Positions 16,610 through 24,868 are shown, numbered from the stretch's first letter. The stretch: DNA of 64,000 nt from Neobacillus rhizosphaerae (GCF_937468385.1 NZ_CALBWS010000029.1:1-64000), one strand, 5' to 3'. Numbers and translations: made by a program. The notes: generated by a model from the letters alone, not told the origin.

Positions 16610-17602
16610 TTAATATTTAAACAACATTGTCGCAAGTTGATATCCTCCACCTATAGTCCAGAATAACACCTTATCTCCTCGGTTGATTTTACCAGAATCA
16701 ATTCCTTCATGAAAAGCCATAAAAGGACTACTTGTTCCAGTGTATCCATAACGGTCTCCCGAAAAGATGATTTTTTCCTCTGGAATATGATAATGGTCTT
16801 GAATTTCTTGAAGAAGTGTTAGAGCAAATTGTGATAAACAAAAATGGTCAATATCTTCAATCTTTAGATTGTTTCTTTCTAATACTTTTTCAAACATTTT
16901 ATATACTTGGGGTAAAACAAATCTTCCGTCAAATGGAATCCACAACATCGATTTACCTTGTCCATTCCCTTTAATTGTTTGAGATAGCCCCTTTTCAGGA
17001 TAAACAACACATGTTCGATTATCCGTATCAGAATGAACATCAACTATTGAGTCAATAAAACCTGTATCTTCTTCTGTTTTTTCTAAAATAATTGCGGAAG
17101 AAGAATCTCCAAAATTAGAATACGTCATAGTATCTTCTGGACTTGATAGCAAGGAAAAATTATCTGAGCCTACCACTAATGCTCTTTTCATATGAGGGTT
17201 GGACATCATATATCTCGATACTTGTTCTACTGCTATAGTCATCCCAGCACAGTTAGCGTTCATATCATAAACAACCATGTTTTCCTTTCCGTTTATTGCA
17301 TGGTGGACTAATAATGCGTTAGTTGGAATAATATATTCAGGTACTTGTGAAGTAAAGACAAGCATATCTAAATCTTTACCAGTTAAACCAGCTTTTTTTA
17401 ATACACGATTCGAAGCTTCTATTCCCATCGTAAGAGAATTTTCTCTTTCATTATCAATAACAAATCGGTCTTTTCTTCCCATTATTTCCAAAAAGTGAGA
17501 AATGTCTTTCCCTTGTTCTTTAAAATGGTTAATATAAAATTCATTTGAAATACTTTTTTCGGCATGATAGATATCTACCGCCTTAATTTTAATGTTTGTC
17601 AT
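16610..17602 (-). CDS. KAS III-like thiolase-fold enzyme lacking the His/Asn of the triad
   Basis: 330 residues from ATG 17602; GGAGG is 14 bases upstream, so the ATG at 17623, which overlaps it, is less likely. It is a 3-oxoacyl-ACP synthase III (FabH) relative: nucleophile Cys118 in MNANCAGMT, DMLVFTSQVPEY, GDSSSAIIL and the C-terminal WTIGGGYQ. The FabH HQAN motif is replaced by SQFA (in FCLSQFAL) and the GNTS asparagine by Tyr in RYGYTGTSS. Without His and Asn decarboxylative condensation is unlikely; acyl transfer to another nucleophile is more plausible. It stands alone; two palindromes lie in its promoter region. Confidence 0.82.
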   Translation of the reverse strand: MTNIKIKAVDIYHAEKSISNEFYINHFKEQGKDISHFLEIMGRKDRFVIDNERENSLTMGIEASNRVLKKAGLTGKDLDMLVFTSQVPEYIIPTNALLVHHAINGKENMVVYDMNANCAGMTIAVEQVSRYMMSNPHMKRALVVGSDNFSLLSSPEDTMTYSNFGDSSSAIILEKTEEDTGFIDSIVDVHSDTDNRTCVVYPEKGLSQTIKGNGQGKSMLWIPFDGRFVLPQVYKMFEKVLERNNLKIEDIDHFCLSQFALTLLQEIQDHYHIPEEKIIFSGDRYGYTGTSSPFMAFHEGIDSGKINRGDKVLFWTIGGGYQLATMLFKY

Positions 17603-17634
17603 AGTTGTTATAAACGCCTCCATTTACTATATTT

Positions 17635-17651
17635 TTGTAATTAAATTACAA
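17635..17651 (-). promoter_or_regulatory. 17-bp perfect palindrome upstream of the KAS III-like gene
   Basis: TTGTAATT-A-AATTACAA is perfectly palindromic and lies 32 bases before the start codon. A second inverted repeat, TATGATAGAA/TTCTATCATA (17681-17706), lies further upstream. Size and AT-rich sequence suit a MarR/TetR-type operator; the binding protein is unknown. Confidence 0.5.
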
Positions 17652-17738
17652 GAGTATAATTACTCTATTTTTCAAGAACATATGATAGAAAATTCGTTCT
17701 ATCATAATTGAACGAAAAATTCGGACGATTTTCGATAA

Positions 17739-17775
17739 AAAAGAGTAAGGCTCGTTCAAGCTTTACTCTTTTATA
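17739..17775 (-). terminator. Terminator of the STAS-like gene
   Basis: AAAAGAGTAA (17739-17748) pairs with TTACTCTTTT (17763-17772), with extra inner pairing (GGCT/AGCT). On the minus strand it is followed by TTTTTTATCG. Confidence 0.65.
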
Positions 17776-17782
17776 AGACCGC

Positions 17783-18136
17783 TTAATAAATTTCCGCTAC
17801 TTCAAAATTGTCAAGCCCTGCACTACGAGCCAAACGATTCAACTGCATTTTAATAATTGGTTTCTTTTGAATGCCAACCAACACTTTTTTAAATCCAGAT
17901 GCTTTATACATCCTCATAACATTTTCAAGGTTTGGAGCTAAATCTTGTGATACAACGCTCAAATCCCTGCAGTCAAATTGTAGAACAAATTCTTCTGGTT
18001 TAATCGCAGACAATGTTTGTTGATACTCCTTAATAAACTCTTGTGCTTTTTCGGGAGTGAATGTACCGCTCACTGTCATATCAATGGTTTTTTCTGCTTG
18101 ATTTACTTTCATTGTGAAACTTCCTGTATTTTGCAT
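17783..18136 (-). CDS. STAS-like domain protein
   Basis: 117 residues, cytosolic. The alternating pattern MTVSGTFTPEKAQEFIKEY, FVLQFDCRDLSVVS, MYKASGFKKVLVGI matches the SpoIIAA-like STAS superfamily fold (beta-alpha repeats with a central conserved loop), found in anti-sigma antagonists and in single-domain proteins of unknown role. No sigma or anti-sigma gene is adjacent, so the partner is unknown. Separate transcript with its own terminator. Confidence 0.6.
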   Translation of the reverse strand: MQNTGSFTMKVNQAEKTIDMTVSGTFTPEKAQEFIKEYQQTLSAIKPEEFVLQFDCRDLSVVSQDLAPNLENVMRMYKASGFKKVLVGIQKKPIIKMQLNRLARSAGLDNFEVAEIY

Positions 18137-18506
18137 AGATTGTATTCTCCCTTTCTCTTTATATATTACTTATTTTTATATTTATAATATCGGGAATTTT
18201 TTCCTCCAGTTTAGTATTTAACAACAATCTTCAAAAGAATATACCAAGGTAAGCCACCGTCAACACTTAACCCAGATAATTTGAAAAAACTTCGTTTTAA
18301 ATATAGCGATAATTAAATTAAATGATTAAACTCCCTGAGGAAGGAATGTTTGGAATTACTTTCCGGAATATATTACCTCCATTTTAATGATACTTTCACC
18401 GGGGCAATCGCACATAAAAATAAAATAGCTCGAATTAATGGAATAACCCCCAAATATTATCCTTTTTATGTAACATTCCTGTAATAATCGGCCGTTGTGC
18501 TTAAAG

Positions 18507-18632
18507 AACATAGAACAAGCAGAGAAATTCGTTGAATTCTTCTCAAAAAATTACACAGAAAAAAGAGGCATACGATGGGGGATTGAAAGGAAGGGAACCA
18601 AAGGCATAATCGGAACAATTGGCTTTAAGTAA
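18507..18632 (+). pseudogene. GNAT acetyltransferase fragment
   Basis: A 41-residue frame NIEQAEKFVEFFSKNYTEK followed by RGIRWGIERKGTKGIIGTIG matches the middle of RimJ/RimL-type acetyltransferases (compare APWGIEYKENGKLIGTID in the intact gene at 8556). It ends at a TAA and has no start and no C-terminal acetyl-CoA loop. The remainder of 18137-18749 shows nothing else. Confidence 0.55.
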
Positions 18633-18749
18633 TATGAGGCGTGACAAGAGAGAATCCATAAGAATCTTCTTGAGTAATATCATTTTTTAAAGAAATTAAC
18701 AAAAAAACCACAAAAAAATTGTGGCAATAAAAACAATATATTATTCAGA

Positions 18750-19088
18750 TTATCGGTATATGGGTATAGGGTTATGGTCACTAAGTATTTCAATTATTTT
18801 ATAAAAACAGTAAATAAATAGGAGTATTTGAAGTAAAGAAAAAGCTATTTTAGTTTTCTTTAATTTCTTCTTATGGAGGTAATAAAAAAAGACTCCTGTC
18901 AAAATTGAAAGAATTATTGTGATAGTAGGCTCAACAATATTAACCCATTTTCTTGTAGCGTCGAGTCCGTGTATTAATTTATCTCCATGAACGAAATGAG
19001 TTGAAAACAATATAATAAGAAACCGATAATTAATATACGATATGGCAGATAAAAAAAGTAAAACAATCACATTCAAAGTTTTTTTCAT
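18750..19088 (-). CDS. Small membrane protein, unknown
   Basis: 112 residues with three hydrophobic segments (about 7-28, 50-70, 82-102) and a basic KKKLKKTK loop between the last two. GGGAGA precedes the ATG by about 9 bases. I do not recognise the family. Its minus-strand neighbour at 19368 is also a small membrane protein of AT-rich composition; both may be recent or lineage-specific genes. Confidence 0.55.
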   Translation of the reverse strand: MKKTLNVIVLLFLSAISYINYRFLIILFSTHFVHGDKLIHGLDATRKWVNIVEPTITIILSILTGVFFYYLHKKKLKKTKIAFSLLQILLFIYCFYKIIEILSDHNPIPIYR

Positions 19089-19367
19089 AAAGTGTTATCT
19101 CCCAATTTAAATAGTTATGAAGTTATTAAATAATCAAATTAAATTATAACAAAATGTGGAAACGATAAGGGAAAGTTTCAAAACGTTTATTCTACGATTG
19201 ATGAACTTTAGTGCGATATTCGAAAAAAGTATGAAACTTATTAAGCAGCGAGTTTCATATTTGACAAAAAAGACGACAATTAGGGAACTCCTTAAATTTG
19301 ATGTTCCTTAATCATTACTATCAAATTAACCACTAAAAGGTATTAGTGATTCTTTCAATAATAAAAG

Positions 19368-19601
19368 TTATTTTTTTCTAGAAGTAATGAAATCAATAAG
19401 TATTACTACAAATAATGCTAAACCAAAATTTCCATTAATCACCATGGTCTTATGTTCATACATTCCAAGAAGATTAATGATAGAGAGTAACAAAAATAAA
19501 CTATACAGCGTTAAAAAGACAATTGAAATTGTTTTTGAATGGGTTCTTGTTTCTCTTTTTTCGAAAAAAAAACTAAATATTTTTTCTATAGAAGGTTTCA
19601 A
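19368..19601 (-). CDS. Small two-segment membrane protein, unknown
   Basis: 77 residues. A basic N-terminus is followed by two membrane segments (about 24-45 and 56-72) and a C-terminal TSRKK. The TTG start at 19601 has GGGAGG 8 bases upstream, which supports real translation and argues against the overlapping plus-strand frame. Family not recognised. Confidence 0.5.
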   Translation of the reverse strand: MKPSIEKIFSFFFEKRETRTHSKTISIVFLTLYSLFLLLSIINLLGMYEHKTMVINGNFGLALFVVILIDFITSRKK

Positions 19602-19934
19602 GTTTTATGCCTCCCGGATTAAATAAAATAATTCACTTTAGCAAAAAAAAGGACTGGCATTGAAGAATAATGAAATATTTCCTTATTTTCTATATTGTTA
19701 CATGTTTTGAATTAGTTGAAAAGTAATTATGTTAACAAAATTGTAATTAATCGGAGTCCATAGCAAGGAAAGATTTTTAGCGGTTTAGTTCGTCTTACGA
19801 AGAAAATATGAAACTCAATAAAGCATTATGTAAAAAAGAGCCATTAAGGCTCAGAAGCAAACTGGTTTAGCAAAGGATATTTTGTTCATGTTTATTATAT
19901 GTCTTTTTTTAAATAGTGACTGAGACACATTGGC

Positions 19935-19986
19935 GTTGGCACAAGGCATATGTGAGGAGATCTCCAAGGTGACTGCCTTGTCCAAC
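19935..19986 (+). other. Long unexplained hairpin
   Basis: GTTGG-ACAAGGCA (19935-19948, one bulged C) pairs with TGCCTTGT-CCAAC (19974-19986); the loop itself contains the palindrome GGAGATCTCC. There is no T-run directly after it. The rest of 19602-20040 shows no gene, only small hairpins such as AGAGCC/GGCTC at about 19841-19855. Confidence 0.4.
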
Positions 19987-20040
19987 AGAAATTATCTTTT
20001 CCTAAAAAGAAAAATAAATTCTTTGATAGAAGTCTTAAAT

Positions 20041-20076
20041 AAAAAACCTCGAGTAAAGTCAGCACCAACCCGAGGT
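20041..20076 (-). terminator. Terminator of the yjcZ-like gene
   Basis: ACCTCG/CGAGGT (20046-20051 and 20071-20076) with further partial pairing; on the minus strand followed by TTTTTT. Confidence 0.55.
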
Positions 20077-20124
20077 AAATGAATAGTTTTTATTATCTTT
20101 TTACTTGTAGAATCCTAAAAAAGA

Positions 20125-20226
20125 TTAGTAACCGCCTCCCATTAAAGATGCCCCAACAATAATCAATAGGATGAAAAGAACGACGATTAAAGCGAAAGGA
20201 TTATGATGTCTGATTTCATGTTCCAT
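20125..20226 (-). CDS. YjcZ-family small membrane protein
   Basis: 33 residues: a charged, His-rich start (MEHEIRHHNPFALIV), one hydrophobic helix and the GASLMGGGY end. This is the pattern of the short YjcZ/sporulation-associated proteins that occur in many copies in Bacillus spores. Start ATG 20226 has AAAGGTGGTGAT just upstream and a terminator lies after the stop. Probably a spore-associated membrane peptide. Confidence 0.8.
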   Translation of the reverse strand: MEHEIRHHNPFALIVVLFILLIIVGASLMGGGY

Positions 20227-20356
20227 AGTGTATCACCACCTTTATTAAGAGTCTTTAAATAATATGTAATGATGGTTAGATATGAAGTGGACAAGTGTTG
20301 AATTTTATTTTATTAATTTTATTTTTAGGTATCGTACGAAGAAAGAAGGTCTAAAA

Positions 20357-20419
20357 ATGGATAATAAATGTAACTTTTGCCGACAAGAGTTTAACAAAAA
20401 TTACGAATATAAGTGTTAA
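20357..20419 (+). CDS. 20-residue cysteine-rich micro-ORF
   Basis: ATG 20357 follows AGAAGG by 7 bases, encodes 20 residues with CxxC (Cys5, Cys8) and a C-terminal Cys20, and ends 2 bases before an intrinsic terminator (20422-20445). Such a compact unit (ribosome binding site, frame, terminator) could be a real metal-binding micropeptide, or the stump of a larger zinc-ribbon protein. No family can be assigned. Confidence 0.4.
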   Translation: MDNKCNFCRQEFNKNYEYKC

Positions 20420-20421
20420 AT

Positions 20422-20445
20422 GGACTGTTTCTGCAGTCCTTTTTC
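20422..20445 (+). terminator. Intrinsic terminator
   Basis: GGACTG (20422-20427), 6-base loop, CAGTCC (20434-20439), then TTTTTC. Immediately behind the 20-residue frame. Confidence 0.75.
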
Positions 20446-20577
20446 ATTATCGTTATTTAACTTACTACAGGATAGTGGGAAAAGTGGATAATAATCCTTT
20501 AAACCAATTTATATAAATTTTGGGAATTGAAATGGCGAGAGCACCATATAAAACTATGAAAGGAGGAGAGTTATAAA

Positions 20578-21687
20578 ATGCAGATAATGAACAAATATTT
20601 TCGTACGAGTGCGAGTATGGTTTATATTATGACAAATAATGAAGTAATGAATCAAATCATTGCTTTTTACAGAGACATGAATGGAATGCTAACCTTTGTA
20701 GGTTCCTACCCAACTAATGGAAGAGGTACTGGTCCAAGGGAAGTGTCTACTGCAACAGCAAACGATGGCGTCGATCCCCTTGCCTCACAAGGCGCCCTGA
20801 CTTTGTCCCGAGATGGACGTTTCCTACTTGCAGTTAACGCGGGCAGCAATAGTATCAGTAGTTTCGTCATAACCGACAGTGGAGCACCTGTTCTTGTGGA
20901 TGTGAAGCCATCAGGAGGTGCCCAGCCCAATAGCATAGATGTGTTTGGTCATCTTCTCTATGTTTCCAATGTAGGTAATGCTGCTAACAATTTTGCATCC
21001 AATATCACTGGTTTTCGGATAAATGATAACGGACACCTTACTCCTATTCCCGGATCCACCCATTCTCTCAGTACTTTCAATGCTCAGCCCGCTCAGGTTC
21101 TCTTCACTCGTGATGGTAGTAAAATCCTTGTATCAGAGCTTACTTCAAACCATCTCAGTGTATTCCATGTAAATCAAAATGGGACGGTTACAGAACCAAT
21201 CGTTAATGATTCTTACGGTCAAGGACCATTGGGTGCTTATTTTCTATCCTCTGGAATCCTCTTAGTTACAGAAGCAGTTTCAAATGCGCTGTCATCTTAT
21301 TCCTTAAGCAACGACGGGAAACTTCATGTGATAAGCGGATCTGTACCAAACGGATATAAGACTGCTTGTTGGGTTGTAACAACGAGGGATGAACGTTTTG
21401 CATACACTACGAACACCTTAAGTGGCACCATCTCCACCTACCAAATCGATTCCAATGGAGCACTGTCGGTGGTAAGGCATATTACCAGTACACCGCCAGG
21501 TACAGCACCAGGTCTTCCGATGGATGTTGGAGTGAGTAAAGATGGACGGCAGTTTTACACCCTTAACGGAAATCAGGGTACAGTCTCAGTATTTACTATC
21601 CAAGATGATGGTAGTCTGGTTAGATTGCAGGTTGCTGCTTGGACTAACTTTCCTTATCTTGGTTCACAAGGGTTAGCTGTTCTTTGA
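20578..21687 (+). CDS. Seven-bladed beta-propeller protein, lactonase/YVTN type
   Basis: 369 residues with repeated propeller blades (LTLSRDGRFLLAVNAGSNS, VLFTRDGSKILVSELTSN, VVTTRDERFAYTTNTLSG, VGVSKDGRQFYTLNGNQG). This is the fold of 6-phosphogluconolactonase (Pgl)-like and 3-carboxymuconate-cyclase-like proteins. The N-terminus has no signal peptide. AAGGAGGAG lies 9 bases before ATG 20578. The family includes sugar lactonases but many members are uncharacterised; no sugar-acid genes are next to it, so function is open. Confidence 0.8.
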   Translation: MQIMNKYFRTSASMVYIMTNNEVMNQIIAFYRDMNGMLTFVGSYPTNGRGTGPREVSTATANDGVDPLASQGALTLSRDGRFLLAVNAGSNSISSFVITDSGAPVLVDVKPSGGAQPNSIDVFGHLLYVSNVGNAANNFASNITGFRINDNGHLTPIPGSTHSLSTFNAQPAQVLFTRDGSKILVSELTSNHLSVFHVNQNGTVTEPIVNDSYGQGPLGAYFLSSGILLVTEAVSNALSSYSLSNDGKLHVISGSVPNGYKTACWVVTTRDERFAYTTNTLSGTISTYQIDSNGALSVVRHITSTPPGTAPGLPMDVGVSKDGRQFYTLNGNQGTVSVFTIQDDGSLVRLQVAAWTNFPYLGSQGLAVL

Positions 21688-21715
21688 TGATTGGCGCCCT
21701 AAAGTAACGGGGACT

Positions 21716-21746
21716 TTGCTTCAATAAGGGAGCAAGGCATTTTTCT
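21716..21746 (+). terminator. Hairpin plus T-run, dispersed family member
   Basis: TTGCT (21716-21720) and AGCAA (21731-21735) with TCAATAAGGG in the loop, followed by GGCATTTTTCTTATCAAGTAACGG. Same plan as at 172, 1462, 8424 and 22051. Confidence 0.45.
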
Positions 21747-21885
21747 TATCAAGTAACGGATTAGATTAGCGGAAGAAGGAATTTCCAAAATCGGTGTAGA
21801 ATATTGCTTTTTGTAAGTTAAAACTTGGTGATATGAAGGAGTCCTTACCTACCTATAACAACAATGAAGTCTAGGAGTGATTTTA

Positions 21886-22065
21886 ATGAAAACATTTGAA
21901 GCCTTAGAATGGCTTAAAAGTAACAACAATCCATCAGCATTAGCATCTGATAGGTTTGGCAAAACTGCTAATGCAATCAAATTTGTTGAAAAACTCTATG
22001 AACTGGGTGCTCTAAAGGTAAATGTTATAGGTATTCTGGATGAACCGGGGGCGTTTCTACAATAA
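21886..22065 (+). CDS. Small protein, probably truncated by a dispersed hairpin element
   Basis: 59 residues from ATG 21886 (AGGAG 8 bases upstream). MKTFEALEWLKSNNNPSALA and the FVEKLYELGALKVNVIGI pattern look like a soluble alpha/beta protein with a C-terminal part missing: the frame runs into the hairpin-CTTATT element and stops inside its loop (22063). I cannot name the family. It is probably a gene whose 3' end was replaced by the element. Confidence 0.5.
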   Translation: MKTFEALEWLKSNNNPSALASDRFGKTANAIKFVEKLYELGALKVNVIGILDEPGAFLQ

Positions 22066-22082
22066 GTGGGGACGCTTTTTCT
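22051..22082 (+). terminator. Hairpin plus T-run overlapping the stop of the previous gene
   Basis: GCGT (22051-22054) and ACGC (22072-22075) with ACAATAAGTGGGG in the loop, then TTTTTCTTATTGCTAACG. Dispersed family member. Confidence 0.45.
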
Positions 22083-22196
22083 TATTGCTAACGAAAAAGG
22101 ATTGTTGAAGATTAGTAAAATTATGTTGATTAATATTAGAGTTAAAACAGGGATTTATTTGGAATAACAAGATTCTAAAAATTATGGAGGGGTATT

Positions 22197-22769
22197 ATGA
22201 AAACTTTCATTTACATGGTGAGACATGGCGAATCACCAAAAACAGAAGAAAATGAAAGAACAAGAGGGTTAACTGAAACAGGGAAATTAGATGCTTATCG
22301 AATAACTAATATATTACTAGGGGAAGGTATTGAGGTTTTTGTTTCAAGTCCATACAACCGATCAATCCTAACTATTCAGGAGTTAGCTAGACATTTAGGA
22401 CAAGAAGTTTTAGTATTTGAAGATCTTAAAGAGAGAATTTTTTCTGCTGAAGACAAGCGAATATCTGATAAGGAATTATTCCCTTTGTTAAAGAATTCGT
22501 TTTCTGATCCAAACTTTGCTTTAACGGGAGGGGAGTCTAATGCAGTTTGTCAGAACCGAGCTATAAAAGTTTTAAAAGAATTATTAAAGATCTATCGAGG
22601 ACAGAAAGTAGTATTAGGCACTCATGGAGCTGTTATGACTTTGATGATGGGGTATTATGACAGTCAGTACGATTTGGATTTTTTGCTACATACATCAAAA
22701 CCAGATATATACAGAATGGAATTCAATGGTCAGGAATTGGTGGAGGTTAAAAGAATGTGGAAATGCTAA
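22197..22769 (+). CDS. Histidine phosphatase family protein
   Basis: 190 residues. The catalytic RHGES motif is at residues 9-13 and the second histidine in LGTHGAVMT; the SSPYNRSILTIQEL segment is the conserved phosphate-pocket arginine region. This is the phosphoglycerate-mutase-like superfamily of cofactor-independent phosphatases. Substrate not predictable (sugar phosphate, nucleotide or protein). ATG 22197 follows GGAGGGG. Single-gene unit. Confidence 0.88.
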   Translation: MKTFIYMVRHGESPKTEENERTRGLTETGKLDAYRITNILLGEGIEVFVSSPYNRSILTIQELARHLGQEVLVFEDLKERIFSAEDKRISDKELFPLLKNSFSDPNFALTGGESNAVCQNRAIKVLKELLKIYRGQKVVLGTHGAVMTLMMGYYDSQYDLDFLLHTSKPDIYRMEFNGQELVEVKRMWKC

Positions 22770-23188
22770 CAGAGGTGATTATTTTTCCCACTATTTAAAA
22801 TCTTGGTTTGGATAGTCAATTATTATCTCCAAAGTAAATTACATACTGTAAAAGCTTTTTGATCTAATAATGGCTATTTAATATTATCTATATCAGTTCT
22901 TCTTGGGTTCAATTAATATGGAAATATTAGAAATTCTAGTAACGAGCAGTTTTGTGGAATAAGAAAGGGTAAAGGAAATAATTCGAAATAGGTGAAATTA
23001 TACAAAATGGTTTACTTTAAGGTTATTTTGGTTTATCCTTATACATAGAATAACTATGTGCATAAAATTTCTATGTAGTTATAACCAATATTACATCTAA
23101 GAACGTCCCTCTTAATGGGGTTAGAACAACCGTGAGCCTCTTTTTTTATAATAAAGTGTCAGTTAATAAAGTTGAATGAGGTGATTTG
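22770..23188. other. Gene-free stretch
   Basis: AT-rich, no gene. Contains an imperfect inverted repeat around 23043-23085 built from CATAGAATAACTATG and a second CTATGTAG, which may belong to the promoter region of the following small gene. Confidence 0.4.
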
Positions 23189-23380
23189 ATGGGTTTTTAT
23201 TATTTATTATTACTCTTTATTGGCGTTGTTCTTCTTATAGTTGGTACACTAAAAAAAGACGTTTCTCGTTCCGTTAAAATAGTTATTTTCCTGTTTGTTA
23301 TTGGAATTCTATGTATTGTTACTTCGTTGCTTTTATTAATGCCTGGTAGTTCTGATATTATTGCCGAACTTATGAGATAA
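23189..23380 (+). CDS. Small two-segment membrane protein, unknown
   Basis: 63 residues, almost entirely two hydrophobic helices (about 3-22 and 29-52) joined by a KKDVSRSVK loop. ATG 23189 follows GAGGTGAT closely. No family recognised. Confidence 0.55.
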   Translation: MGFYYLLLLFIGVVLLIVGTLKKDVSRSVKIVIFLFVIGILCIVTSLLLLMPGSSDIIAELMR

Positions 23381-23489
23381 ATATATTTTCTTATTATACA
23401 AACGCGTGCTTTTTGCTTAATAACAATTTCATATTTTGTAGCAGTAAAAACGTACGGTTTTGTTATTGAAAATGAGGTCATACGTTGTA

Positions 23490-23619
23490 CAAAAAGGGAT
23501 AGATTAAGCAGAAATTATTCTGTCTTATCTATCCCTTAATCATTTCATTATTTTGTCAGACATTCTATAAAAGTCCTATGATAATCGGGTAAAACTTAAT
23601 TTTGCGACCTTTAATAAAA
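23490..23619 (+). repeat. Dispersed hairpin repeat, copy A (inverted relative to copy B at 34428)
   Basis: The stretch from CAAAAAGGGATAGATTAAGC to GCGACCTTTAATAAAA recurs in reverse orientation at 34428-34533 with few differences and one insertion here (TTTTGTCAGACATTC region). It contains a long hairpin AAGGGATAGAT.../...ATCTATCCCTT that can terminate transcription on either strand. Confidence 0.8.
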
Positions 23620-23749
23620 AATTATGCTCGGTCCTTTTGGAATCTCAAGAGATCCAGCTAATACATCCTCTTTGCATGATCAAAAAAAAGGGTAGAATGT
23701 GACTAACGGGTTCACTTCAGAGGTGCAATCACCAAAATCACAAGGGGAA

Positions 23750-23791
23750 ACACAATGAGATTTCACATAGGAAATCTCGTGTGTTTTTTTA
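23750..23791 (+). terminator. Intrinsic terminator
   Basis: GAGATTTC (23757-23764) and GAAATCTC (23771-23778), extended by ACACA/TGTGT, then a run of seven T. Confidence 0.65.
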
Positions 23792-23943
23792 TTTTAATAG
23801 CAAGGTTTCTATATACTTTTACAACTTTTTCACCTATCAATTCACAAGGTAATTCTAAAGATGGAAATAATTATTGGACTTTATGTGAAGTTGGTGTGAT
23901 TTAGGGTGTGAATTCAACTGAGGAGTATATTTTTAAAGTAAAT

Positions 23944-24662
23944 GCGAAGGGTTATTCGGACAGAACTAGCAGAAAATTGCCTACGATAGTCCGAATGCGA
24001 GGGTTATTCGGACAGGATTAGCAGGAAATTTCCTATGTTAGTCCGAATGCGAGGGTTATTCGGACAGGACTAGCAGAAAATTGCCTGTGATAGTCCGAAT
24101 GCGAGGGTTATTCGGACAGGACTAGCAGGAAATTTCCTATGTTAGTCCGAATGCGAGGGTTATTCGGACAGGACTACCATAAAATTGCCTGTGATAGTCC
24201 GAATGCGAGGGTTATTCGGACAGGACTAGCAGAAAATTGCCTGTGATAGTCTGAATGCGAGGGTTATTCGGACAGGACTAGCAGAAAATTGCCTAGGATA
24301 GTCCGAATACGAGGGTTATTCGGACAGGACTAGCAGAAAATTGCTTACGATAGTCCGAATGCGAGGGTTATTCGGACAGGACTAGCAGAAAATTGCCTGT
24401 GATAGTCCGAATGCGAGGGTTATTCGGACAGGACTAGCAGAAAATTTCCTATGTTAGTCCGAATGCGAGGGTTATTCGGACAGGACTAGCAGGAAATTCC
24501 CTATGTTAGTCCGAATGCGAGGGTTATTCGGACAGGACTAGCAGAAAATTGCCTGTGATAGTCCGAATGCGAAGGGTTATTCGGACAGGACTAGCAGAAA
24601 ATTGCCTACGATAGTCCGAATGCAAGGGTTATTCGGACAGGATTAGCAGGAAATTCCCTATA
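23944..24662. repeat. 52-bp tandem repeat array, about 13 full copies plus a partial one
   Basis: Unit: GCGAGGGTTATTCGGACAGG, then ACTAGCAGAAAATTGCCTGT, then GATAGTCCGAAT. Copies abut directly without spacers and differ at a few sites, mostly in the centre (AAATTGCC versus AAATTTCC or AAATTCCC). Each unit is itself an inverted repeat: ATTCGGAC at the left and GTCCGAAT at the right, with GGACTA/TAGTCC and often GGAAATTTCC inside. The first copy carries an extra A (GAAGGG) as does the thirteenth. Not a CRISPR because there are no unique spacers. Confidence 0.93.
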
Positions 24663-24868
24663 ACCATCTATCCAAAACAGCATAAATGAAAGAATGACTC
24701 GGAGAAGATTTCGAGCCATTCTTTCAGTCCATTATATTGCGTTTTCATTTGTGAATAGTTTGTGATTAGTGGTGAGATTTTACCCTCGATTCACTGTTTT
24801 GCACCTCACAAGTGAACCTGTTAAGGATTTGACAAGATAAGTTATTTCACCGACATGGATGGCTTAGG

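Larger units (their letters stand above)
23704..24823. mobile_element. Putative non-autonomous element with 25-bp inverted ends
   Basis: The 25 bases at 23704-23728 (TAACGGGTTCACTT...GAGGTGCAA) match the reverse complement of 24799-24823 (TAACAGGTTCACTT...GAGGTGCAA) at 22 positions. Between them lie a terminator hairpin (23750-23791), the 52-bp tandem array (23944-24662) and a hairpin with GAAAGAATG/CATTCTTTC (about 24686-24725). No transposase is encoded. This fits a MITE-like element that has gained or grown a repeat array. No clear target-site duplication was seen. Confidence 0.5.

Noticed and set aside
23944..24662. CRISPR-like appearance of the 52-bp array
   Set aside because: Units are contiguous and vary only by point changes; there are no unique spacers and no cas genes.
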